This document shows positions 16,012 through 21,980 of a stretch of DNA of 26,238 nt, piece by piece. The notes under the pieces were generated by a model, which worked only from the letters and a program-made list of their open reading frames with translations, was not told where the DNA came from and made no database searches. Numbering within the stretch: the first letter of the stretch is position 1; every line of letters begins with the position of its first letter. Origin of the DNA: Microcaldota archaeon (GTDB lineage Archaea > Micrarchaeota > Micrarchaeia > Anstonellales > Bilamarchaeaceae). The position numbers and the translations under genes are program-made. The stretch covers positions 1-26,238 of the forward strand of contig JACCLJ010000076.1 of the NCBI GenBank assembly GCA_013425425.1, read 5' to 3'.

Positions 16012-17169
16012 TCAGCGCTTAAGCAGTCCCAATGCCCATCCCGCATCCTTTCTTATCCCTTCTTCGACATCGCTGCGGTTTGACGTGTATTCAAGAACAG
16101 GAACCGCCTTTGTGCTTCCGTACATGTATAAGCTCGAAATAAGCATGTTCATTATGCCGGGGTCGGAAGTGGCGCGAAGGACGTCTATGAAAGTGTCGAG
16201 GAATTTCAGATGTTTTATCTCATCCATCTCCTTCAGCACGTATCTTTTGAACTCCATCTCTTCTTTGGTTAACTTCTTTTCATCTTCACTAAGGTAAAGC
16301 CTGATAGTCTCCAGTCCGTCAGGGTTTTTTATGCCGACAAGCGCCTCGAACGCCATCTTGCGTACCTCGCTATCCACGCTTTTGAACAGCATCTGCGCAA
16401 CTTCGCTGAGTTTCTTTTCGTCTCCCTCAAGGAATTCCTTGACGCTCAGTGCTGCTATTTTTCTTTCAAGCTTTTTGTGAAGCTCTTTGTTTTCTTCATC
16501 ATTTCGTATGATAAGCTTTGCCGCATTCAGGGCATTGCGATCCTCCGAGTTTATGAGAGCTTCTATTGCTTTTTTCTGGAGCACAACATTGCCGTCCATA
16601 AGCGCAAACTCTATGACCATGTAAACATTGCCCTGGTCCCCATTTCTGAATTTTTCCAGAGTTTTCATTTTTGCATATTCTTCAAACCTTTTCTTCGCAT
16701 TTGGATCATCGATTTCAAAAACAGGAAAATCGTCTTCAGGAACAGCTTCAGCGCCTGCGATTTCAACCACACCTTCAATTATTTCCCCTATATCAAGTGT
16801 TTCTATTCCTCCCCTTTCGACAAACTCCCTGCTTTCCCCCTTCAATTTCAGGATTGCATGGCCTGCTTCATCCCTGACTTCCGCTTCCGGGTCGGTTCTT
16901 TGAATCTCTTCAAGAACAGGAATCGAATTCTTGTCTTCGAGCTCAACAAGCCCTTTTATTGCCTCAACCCTTCCTTCTTTTTCCATGCCGGTTTCCGCTA
17001 TTTTCCTCAATTCGAGCTTCGCCCCTATCCCTGCGAATAGTTTGATCTGTTTTGCAGTTACATCGTAAGTGAATCTGCTCATCTTGTCAACAAGCGGTTC
17101 TTTCCCGTTTGTAATGTCAGGCCTTCCAACCCCGTTTCCAGCATCATTCCTGACTCTGCTCAAACCCAT
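16012..17169 (-). CDS. HEAT-repeat protein
   Basis: A 385-residue soluble, helix-rich protein. Repeated pairs of amphipathic helices with HEAT signatures are seen, for example EGRVEAIKGLVEL, DPEAEVRDEAGHAILKL, VLQKKAIEALIN, DSEVRKMAFEALVGI and EGIRKDAGWALGLLKR at the very end. An acidic, hydrophobic stretch (residues ~120-150) separates the first two repeats from the rest. HEAT proteins are usually scaffolds for protein contacts; no enzyme motif is seen. The ATG at 17169 has a TATA box 24-34 bases upstream, so a leaderless message is likely. It faces trm5 and the repeat gene tail to tail and is divergent from the tRNA gene. Specific role unknown. Confidence 0.85.
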   Translation of the reverse strand: MGLSRVRNDAGNGVGRPDITNGKEPLVDKMSRFTYDVTAKQIKLFAGIGAKLELRKIAETGMEKEGRVEAIKGLVELEDKNSIPVLEEIQRTDPEAEVRDEAGHAILKLKGESREFVERGGIETLDIGEIIEGVVEIAGAEAVPEDDFPVFEIDDPNAKKRFEEYAKMKTLEKFRNGDQGNVYMVIEFALMDGNVVLQKKAIEALINSEDRNALNAAKLIIRNDEENKELHKKLERKIAALSVKEFLEGDEKKLSEVAQMLFKSVDSEVRKMAFEALVGIKNPDGLETIRLYLSEDEKKLTKEEMEFKRYVLKEMDEIKHLKFLDTFIDVLRATSDPGIMNMLISSLYMYGSTKAVPVLEYTSNRSDVEEGIRKDAGWALGLLKR

Positions 17170-17192
17170 GTTATAATAGATGTATATAGTCG

Positions 17193-17203
17193 TTTATAAA
17201 TTT
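17193..17203 (-). promoter_or_regulatory. TATA box of the HEAT-repeat gene
   Basis: AAATTTATAAA on the minus strand, centred ~29 bases before the start codon at 17169. This is the standard spacing for a leaderless archaeal transcript. Confidence 0.65.
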
Positions 17204-17233
17204 ACTCTTTCAAAAACAGCCTTCCAATGAAGG

Positions 17234-17243
17234 GTTTTAAACC
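17234..17243 (+). promoter_or_regulatory. TATA-like element of the tRNA gene
   Basis: GTTTTAAACC centred ~29 bases before the first base of the tRNA. Confidence 0.45.
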
Positions 17244-17266
17244 AAAGTTGTGAAAAATAACATATC

Positions 17267-17391
17267 GCCCTCATAGTCTAGCCTGGACAGGATGCTGGCT
17301 TCCGGAGCCTGTGACCGGGGTTCAAAGCACTTTCTTTATGCGCCGCACAAAGAACCTGCACTAAGAAAGCGGGAAAATCCCCGTGAGGGCG
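17267..17391 (+). tRNA. tRNA-Arg (anticodon CCG) interrupted by an intron in the T loop
   Basis: The acceptor stem is GCCCTCA (17267-17273) pairing with TGAGGGC (17384-17390), with discriminator G17391. The D arm is GTCT-AGCCTGGACA-GGAT. The anticodon arm is CTGGC-TTCCGGA-GCCTG, giving anticodon CCG (17302-17304) with G at position 37 and one U-U mismatch in the stem. The variable loop is TGAC. The T stem is CGGGG (17316-17320) with CCCCG (17379-17383), but the loop is interrupted: TTCAAA at 17321-17326 and the final T at 17378. Removing 51 bases restores the standard loop TTCAAAT and a 74-nt tRNA. No CCA is encoded. A TTTTT follows directly and may end transcription. Confidence 0.87.
17327..17377 (+). 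other. Non-canonical tRNA intron (T loop)
   Basis: A 51-base insertion near tRNA position 59/60. The exact cut cannot be fixed because A residues flank both sides, but every choice gives the same mature loop. A relaxed bulge-helix-bulge can be drawn: the T stem; a short helix TTC/GAA (17321-17323 with 17373-17375); a three-base bulge AAT on the 3' side and AAA on the 5' side; and an inner 7-bp helix CTTTCTT/AAGAAAG (17330-17336 with 17363-17369). Archaeal splicing endonucleases with broad specificity cut such sites. Confidence 0.75.
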
Positions 17392-17396
17392 TTTTT

Positions 17397-17954
17397 CTAT
17401 ATCATCCTGCCTGCCATCAGAATCAGGGCTATCGCAGCGGTGTGCAGGAGATACGCTATAATCGCGAATTTCTTTGCCGACATCTCCGTTACCGATGCCA
17501 TCATGGTGATGCCGATTTCGGTCGGCAAAGGCGAACCGATCAGGAATGCCGCGGCAACCATATAGAGGAATTTCTCAATCCGGTGCGGCAGGCTTTTGTC
17601 CTTGCTTTTGAAAAACTTTTTGGTGGGCAGCTTGTTTATTTCGTCTTTGAATTCATAGCGCACGAACATGAACAGGATAATGTCCGCAAGCAATGCGCCA
17701 AGGCTTGCAGCAAGCACGGCCGGAAATAAATTCTGGTCTTTTGCAAGTATGAGCAGCAACACCGTTGCAGGCACAGACGTCAGGCCATACACATAAAAAA
17801 ATCCCGCAAGGAATATGCCGAAATACCCTATTGCAAGCAGATATTCATGTACGCCATCAACGGATGCTTCCTTGAATATCAGAAATCCGATGATTATGCT
17901 GACTAGAAAAAGAATAAGCTTGGGGTATTTGAGCCTGAAATACATTCTGTGCAT
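17397..17954 (-). CDS. Polytopic membrane protein, possibly DedA/VTT-like
   Basis: A 185-residue membrane protein with hydrophobic segments at ~12-28, ~40-60, ~62-80, ~82-98, ~128-150 and ~160-183. Two segments carry small-residue and Pro motifs (GLTSVPATVLLL and GSPLPTEIGITMMA), arranged in a way that recalls the DedA/VTT (SNARE-associated) superfamily or small multidrug-export-like proteins. The match is by pattern only. A cytosolic Lys-rich loop (residues ~105-125) lies in the middle. The ATG at 17954 follows a TATA box by ~25 bases. Transport substrate unknown. Confidence 0.7.
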   Translation of the reverse strand: MHRMYFRLKYPKLILFLVSIIIGFLIFKEASVDGVHEYLLAIGYFGIFLAGFFYVYGLTSVPATVLLLILAKDQNLFPAVLAASLGALLADIILFMFVRYEFKDEINKLPTKKFFKSKDKSLPHRIEKFLYMVAAAFLIGSPLPTEIGITMMASVTEMSAKKFAIIAYLLHTAAIALILMAGRMI

Positions 17955-17972
17955 GCCCGATTGTTGTACGCT

Positions 17973-17985
17973 ATTATTTATATTT
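17973..17985 (-). promoter_or_regulatory. TATA box of the polytopic membrane protein gene
   Basis: AAATATAAATAAT on the minus strand, centred ~25 bases before the ATG at 17954, in the gap behind the protease gene. Confidence 0.55.
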
Positions 17986-17993
17986 CAGTGCTA

Positions 17994-19481
17994 TCAGCCG
18001 TTGTAAACTTCGGTTCCCTCAAAGTAAAACTCAGAGGCGATTTCCATTTCAACTATAAGAACGGTTTCAGGGATTTCACCTTCCGGGAATTCCCCTCCTT
18101 TTGGCGGAACGGGCTCCCGGATTTCATCTATTTCTGAATCAACTGCCGGTTCGGCAGGTTGTTCCGGCGCCTCCCTTGGCTCAAGATTCGGAACGGCATC
18201 AACAGGAGCGAAATTATCCACCATCATGCCTGCAAACCAGAATTTCAGGGCGTTGAAAAATCCTATCCCTTCGATTTTTATCCTTCCTTCCTTGTACGCA
18301 GCGAGAGGGCTGAGTAGCCCTGCATCTATCTCATCAAGCGTTCCGATATCCGTAGTTATCACAACGGTCGGGTCTTCGACTACGCCTGGAGCGACTTCAT
18401 ACATCTCTCCCCGGTCGGTAAGCGCATAGTAGCTGGTTTTCCCTTCTATGATTATATTTGCCCTTTCACTGCCCAGGAAGTCCTTCATTGTCGGAAATGC
18501 AAGAAGCCCATTCTCATAAAGATTTCTTATCGCATCTAATTCGGCATCTCTTGCCGCATGTATCTCAGCCACTATCTGCTGGACCTTGCTTGGGTCGTAT
18601 ATCGTTTCCCCAACGACGATCTGGACGAGGCAATCCCAGCATCCTGTCTGGTAATTGTAATAGCATTTTGCATTCGGCCCGCAGCTTGCCTGGCAGTTTT
18701 CCTGGCCCGCGTATTCGCCATTCTCCGGGAAGCATACCCTGCCGTAGCACTGGCAGCATACGGGACAGCAGTATTCATCGCTCGGGCATCCGCCGACCAT
18801 CGGGTCGCACTGCTCATTCTTGTTCCTGTCGATGACGCCGTTCCCGCAGCAGCACCGGTCAGGGCAGGCGTTCGCGCCGCATACCTTCTCGACCGCTTTG
18901 TCAACGAGGCCCTGAGTTACAACCGCATTCGCTCCGCTCGTCGTGTTCATAAGGTTCGAGTCGGAATCACTCAATCCCATCATGTGGCCCCCTTCATGCG
19001 CGAAATCCTTGTAATGTTCGCCGCCCGGGTCGTTCGGGTTGACCGGCCTGCTCATTATGTTCGACCACCAGCCGCTCTGGCTGTTTCCGCCGTTGCCGCT
19101 CGCTATGCCGAACATGTAGCCTATGTAAAAAGTCGCACCGGTCCAGTTCGTCTGGTTCCTTGGCGGATTATTATTGAAATCAGTGACCGTTATGCAATGG
19201 TATCCGGCAGGCGGATTATTCACGCAGTCTGCGGTCTTGATTGTTTCAACCTTGAAGCTTACCGGGCATTTGCAGTCGCCATGGCTCTGGCCGTTAGGAC
19301 CGTTCCACACATCTTCGATTTCGGTTTTTGCACGCTGTATATATGCATCATCAGCGCCTGCAAAAGCGATTTTAATCGTTATGGTTATCTTGCAGTCCTT
19401 GACCTCGCAGGTGGTGCTTGCCCACGATAAAGAAAACAGTGAAAGAAGCACCAGTCCGAAAAGCAGCGTTCTCGGGTTCAT
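17994..19481 (-). CDS. Secreted metzincin-like metalloprotease with cysteine-rich region and SCP2-like domain
   Basis: A 495-residue protein. Residues 1-21 are a Sec signal peptide (cut probably after SWA). The catalytic part (~22-200) has the zinc motif HEGGHMMGLSD at 162-172, of the HExxHxxGxxD type in which Asp is the third ligand (as in snapalysin), with SNLMN shortly after as a possible Met-turn. Residues ~201-284 hold about twenty cysteines, with CGNGVIDRNKNEQCD resembling Cys-rich repeats of secreted bacterial proteins. Residues ~285-440 resemble an SCP2 sterol-carrier fold (DPTVVITTDIGTLDEI... LSPLAAYKEGRIKIEG). A Pro/Glu-rich tail follows. It is probably extracellular and disulfide-stabilised. 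Its role may be cleavage of host or environmental protein, with the SCP2 part binding a lipid; both are inference. Confidence 0.82.
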   Translation of the reverse strand: MNPRTLLFGLVLLSLFSLSWASTTCEVKDCKITITIKIAFAGADDAYIQRAKTEIEDVWNGPNGQSHGDCKCPVSFKVETIKTADCVNNPPAGYHCITVTDFNNNPPRNQTNWTGATFYIGYMFGIASGNGGNSQSGWWSNIMSRPVNPNDPGGEHYKDFAHEGGHMMGLSDSDSNLMNTTSGANAVVTQGLVDKAVEKVCGANACPDRCCCGNGVIDRNKNEQCDPMVGGCPSDEYCCPVCCQCYGRVCFPENGEYAGQENCQASCGPNAKCYYNYQTGCWDCLVQIVVGETIYDPSKVQQIVAEIHAARDAELDAIRNLYENGLLAFPTMKDFLGSERANIIIEGKTSYYALTDRGEMYEVAPGVVEDPTVVITTDIGTLDEIDAGLLSPLAAYKEGRIKIEGIGFFNALKFWFAGMMVDNFAPVDAVPNLEPREAPEQPAEPAVDSEIDEIREPVPPKGGEFPEGEIPETVLIVEMEIASEFYFEGTEVYNG

Positions 19482-19501
19482 GCAATTGCTTTTCAGAGAA
19501 G

Positions 19502-19512
19502 ATTTTTATTAG
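19502..19512 (-). promoter_or_regulatory. TATA box of the protease gene
   Basis: CTAATAAAAAT on the minus strand, centred ~26 bases before the ATG at 19481. A leaderless transcript is expected. Confidence 0.55.
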
Positions 19513-19529
19513 TGCGTTTCGGAGGGCCT

Positions 19530-19853
19530 TCAGTTGCCGGAATTCAGGATTTTCAGGGCCTTGGCCGCATATCTCCTGATGGCCGGGTCCTGGTCCACCG
19601 AAGCTATTCCTAGAGCCGCCTTGGTCATCTCCTGGGTTAAGCTCTCCCTGGCCCCGCTCTCGAGTGTTCTCTTGATATTGCTTATTATCTCGTCTCTCGA
19701 CAGTTGGGGCGGCTTCGATTTGGCGCTATGGATGACACGGATCACTTCCGGCCCTTCATGCGCCTTCTCAAACTCTTTCCTAAACCGCTCTTCATTTGTT
19801 TGTCTGTTCCCGTTTTTCGATGCGCGATTACCCCGAACCCTGTATCTAGTCAT
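19530..19853 (-). CDS. Small HEAT-like protein, unknown function
   Basis: A 107-residue soluble protein. The first ~40 residues are basic and polar (MTRYRVRGNRASKNGNRQ) and probably disordered or nucleic-acid binding. The C-terminal half looks like one HEAT-type helical hairpin (ITR-like MTKAALGIASVDQDPAIRRYAAKALKIL split into two helices). The frame opens at 19886, which would overlap the upstream gene by 28 bases. ATG 19853, 5 bases after the upstream stop and with GAGG about 12 bases ahead, is the more likely start. It is co-directional with, and probably cotranscribed with, the gene at 19859-20401. Confidence 0.68.
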   Translation of the reverse strand: MTRYRVRGNRASKNGNRQTNEERFRKEFEKAHEGPEVIRVIHSAKSKPPQLSRDEIISNIKRTLESGARESLTQEMTKAALGIASVDQDPAIRRYAAKALKILNSGN

Positions 19854-19858
19854 AGAAA

Positions 19859-20401
19859 TCAAAACCTCGACTTCGCTTCTTTCCATATCTTTTCAGCATG
19901 CTCCCCGCTGAAATCGTCTATCGGATACCATGAACCCATCTTAAGCGTCCTGACAAGCTTCGTTTCGCCATCCCAGTCCGGCCGCATGAACCATCTCTCG
20001 CTTTCATTCCCTATCCCCTCCACCAGGAGATTTCCCTCCTTGTCGTAAAATAATTTCCAGTATCTCTCATTGTCCGACAAGTCTACTTCGTATACCGCCC
20101 GATTATAGTGAAACTGCCCCTCGATCTTGTGCTTGCTGCAGTAAACAGCGCAGAATCCCTCTTTCTTTTCTTTCGGCTCTATCGCCATCCTGCCCGTTCT
20201 CTCCTGCACCATCTCGGCTATCCTGCTTGTGCTCATCTCTTTTCTGCTATAAGACGCATAAATAAGAGTGCTCATCACGATGCCGGTTATGAGGACTCCG
20301 GCGCCGATTTCCAGAAGAACCGTTTTTAGGGGCTTCTGTTGCCTGCCCTCGCTAAGCATCTTTCTTACCTCCTCCCTCGTAGCATCATGGCTAAGCCGCA
20401 T
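19859..20401 (-). CDS. Single-pass membrane protein, unknown function
   Basis: A 180-residue protein with a cytosolic Arg/Lys-rich start (residues 1-27), one membrane helix (residues ~28-50, VLLEIGAGVLITGIVMSTLIYA) and an outer domain rich in aromatic and charged residues. The outer domain has two cysteines close together (GFCAVYCSKHK), a possible disulfide or metal site, and beta-rich segments (YEVDLSDNERYWKLFYDKEGNLLVEG). No family is recognised. The start ATG 20401 has a TTTAAA-type TATA box ~27 bases upstream. It leads a two-gene unit with the small HEAT-like gene. Confidence 0.75.
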   Translation of the reverse strand: MRLSHDATREEVRKMLSEGRQQKPLKTVLLEIGAGVLITGIVMSTLIYASYSRKEMSTSRIAEMVQERTGRMAIEPKEKKEGFCAVYCSKHKIEGQFHYNRAVYEVDLSDNERYWKLFYDKEGNLLVEGIGNESERWFMRPDWDGETKLVRTLKMGSWYPIDDFSGEHAEKIWKEAKSRF

Positions 20402-20422
20402 GGAACTTACATGTGTGTGAAA

Positions 20423-20433
20423 AGATTTAAAAA
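20423..20433. promoter_or_regulatory. TATA box between divergent genes, usable in both directions
   Basis: GATTTAAAAAC: the TTTAAA core is palindromic. On the minus strand it is ~27 bases before ATG 20401. On the plus strand it predicts a start near 20455, at the beginning of the small helix-turn-helix ORF. Confidence 0.45.
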
Positions 20434-20445
20434 CGGGATGCTGTT

Positions 20446-20601
20446 TTGATACACGACATTATAAATCAATTGTATCTGATTTTGGAACCGTATTGGAACA
20501 GTAATTTATGGCTCAGGGAAATCGCTGAATCCGCCGGCGTGTCGGCTATGACCGCATGGCGTGCCGTGAATTCGTACGGGCCAAGAGGTGAAGTGATATG
20601 A
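20446..20601 (+). CDS. Small helix-turn-helix ORF
   Basis: An open frame (in-frame stop TAA at 20428-20430) of up to 51 codons without an in-frame ATG near its start. TTG 20446, TTG 20470 and TTG 20482 are possible starts. The translation contains a clear helix-turn-helix signature, LREIAESAGVSAMTAWRAVN, like the DNA-binding helices of LacI-type regulators (…VARLAGVS…). Its TGA overlaps the ATG of the next ORF as ATGA, an arrangement typical of translationally coupled real genes. A second TATA-like ATTATAAAT at 20458-20466 would put transcription start too late for the early start codons, so it may instead be a remnant of a larger regulator. Confidence 0.45.
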   Translation: MIHDIINQLYLILEPYWNSNLWLREIAESAGVSAMTAWRAVNSYGPRGEVI

Positions 20602-20882
20602 ATGCCGGAATACTCCATGGGAAGCATGCATTGCCTGCAGGCGAACGGATAGACCGATTGCTGAAAGGAAAGATGAAGGACGAGCAGATAAAGACGCTTC
20701 GAGCGATTCTCGACTACTACAAAACCGTGCCAATCCCGCCCATCGACCGCTGCATCGAAGCAAGAAACAGGCTCGTTCATCTCGAAAATGGCAAGCCGAA
20801 GGCAAAGCCCATGGAAGAGGGGCTCATGTGTGACAGGGGGCTTGCAGTCGCAATGGCGCTTTCCGGCAGCGGAGGGTGCTGA
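20598..20882 (+). CDS. Small unknown protein upstream of the sigma gene
   Basis: A 94-residue soluble protein without recognised family. The N-terminal part is helical and basic (AGERIDRLLKGKMKDEQIKTLRAILDYYKTV), the middle has PIPPIDRCIEARNRLVHLENGKPKAKP, and the end is small-residue rich (RGLAVAMALSGSGGC) with a terminal cysteine. Its ATG overlaps the stop of the helix-turn-helix ORF (ATGA), with GAGGTGA 8-14 bases upstream as a Shine-Dalgarno sequence. A T-rich terminator follows. It may work with the small HTH product as a two-part regulator; that is inference from the overlap only. Confidence 0.65.
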   Translation: MNAGILHGKHALPAGERIDRLLKGKMKDEQIKTLRAILDYYKTVPIPPIDRCIEARNRLVHLENGKPKAKPMEEGLMCDRGLAVAMALSGSGGC

Positions 20883-20907
20883 TTTTTTTTATTTTATATT
20901 CTCTTTA
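20883..20907 (+). terminator. T-rich terminator
   Basis: A run of eight T followed by ATTTTATATTCTCTTT directly after the stop codon at 20882. It separates the two small ORFs from the sigma gene. Confidence 0.5.
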
Positions 20908-20927
20908 CGCATCGCTCTCATAAGAAA

Positions 20928-20938
20928 ATGATTTAAAC
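20928..20938 (+). promoter_or_regulatory. TATA box of the sigma-like gene
   Basis: ATGATTTAAAC, centred ~28 bases before ATG 20961. The spacing marks 20961 as the start of a leaderless message and argues against GTG 20940, which lies upstream of the predicted transcription start. Confidence 0.6.
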
Positions 20939-20960
20939 TGTGGGCAACAAGGTAATAGTT

Positions 20961-21950
20961 ATGGTTTCTGCTACATCCGTAAGAACATTAGAGCATCGTA
21001 AGCTTGTTTTAGAGCCGATAACGGATGCAAGGAAATCAAAGCGCTGCAAGTATGGAAAAATTGAATTCCGCGACCGGGAACCGATTCCGGAGCTGAATTT
21101 TCCCGGAACAAGAGCGGCGGCAGTAAAACAAATGGAAAGATTGATCAAGAAGAAGTCTAACCAATACTACTTCGAGGCGAAAGATTGCTATCTGACTCCA
21201 AAGGACCTTTTGCATTTCGGGCAGATAGGCGTGCTTGAAGCGCATGCCCGCTTCAGGAAATCAAAAAAGGTCATGTTCCATACCTACTGCGACTGGTGGA
21301 TACGGGCGATTGTCCGCCGCAACATAAACATGGAGAAGCTTGGAACGCCGTCCTTCAGGGACTATATATCATACAAAATGTACAAAAATGCGATAGACGC
21401 TTATCAGCGCGGCCGGGGTACCGCGTCTCTCACCAAGCGTGAGAAGGAGTTGCTCCAGAATCTGAAATCAGGAAAGCTGAAGCTCGCCAAAGCGGAAAAG
21501 ATACTGCATGAACGGGAATTGGCCCTGCTGAATGCCGGCCAAAGGCTCCCTTCGCTGGATGCTAGGGTAAACCCAAAGCGCGAGGATGGTTACCTGCGCG
21601 AAGAGATGATTCCTTCGCCATCTGCCGGCACTGACGACACATCTATGGATGTCGCCAAATTAAGCGGAAGGCTGGTGATGAACTTGGCGCTGGTCATCAA
21701 AAAAAGATGGGGCGGACCGGCAAACGAGAAATTTAGAGCGAGAGCCCGCGCCATTTTTTGGGGGAGGATCATGCGCGAGAGCGAGGACCGCATTCCATTG
21801 AACGTGCTTGGGAAGGAATTCCACATAAGCCGCGAGCGCACAAGGCAGGTGGAAGACATGCTGAAGCGCGACTTTTACGAAAGAATGAAATCAGACCCGT
21901 TGATAAGGGAGATAGCTGCGGAGCATTATGGCATCTCCATCAAGGCATGA
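20961..21950 (+). CDS. Bacterial-type sigma-70 family transcription factor in an archaeon
   Basis: A 329-residue protein (ATG 20961; the frame also opens at GTG 20940, seven codons earlier). Numbered from ATG, residues ~82-122 align with sigma region 2: DLLHFGQIGVLEAHARFR is like bacterial DLIQEGNIGLMKAVxRFD, and FHTYCDWWIRAIVRRNI is like FSTYATWWIRQAITRAI, including the -10-recognising WWIR helix. Residues ~157-220 match region 3, ending in the linker-like LPSLDARVNPKREDGYLREE (compare SLDAPVGEDGSTLGDFL). Residues ~278-308 match region 4 with a helix-turn-helix (LGKEFHISRERTRQVED, compare IGERFGVSRERVRQIE). The first ~75 residues are basic and show no region 1.1. Archaea use TBP and TFB, so a full sigma is exceptional; from memory, sigma factors were reported in some DPANN single-cell genomes. 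Confidence 0.85.
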   Translation: MVSATSVRTLEHRKLVLEPITDARKSKRCKYGKIEFRDREPIPELNFPGTRAAAVKQMERLIKKKSNQYYFEAKDCYLTPKDLLHFGQIGVLEAHARFRKSKKVMFHTYCDWWIRAIVRRNINMEKLGTPSFRDYISYKMYKNAIDAYQRGRGTASLTKREKELLQNLKSGKLKLAKAEKILHERELALLNAGQRLPSLDARVNPKREDGYLREEMIPSPSAGTDDTSMDVAKLSGRLVMNLALVIKKRWGGPANEKFRARARAIFWGRIMRESEDRIPLNVLGKEFHISRERTRQVEDMLKRDFYERMKSDPLIREIAAEHYGISIKA

Positions 21951-21980
21951 CAAAAATTTGAAAATCAAAATGTGAGCACC

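Noticed and set aside
17327..17377. The tRNA region as two separate tRNA halves or a pseudogene
   Set aside because: The halves are contiguous, all stems pair across one removable 51-base insert, and an intron is the simplest reading.
18558..19430. A 290-codon plus-strand frame opposite the protease
   Set aside because: The minus strand encodes a signal peptide, zinc motif and Cys-rich region. The opposite frame shows only Ala/Val/Arg-rich composition.
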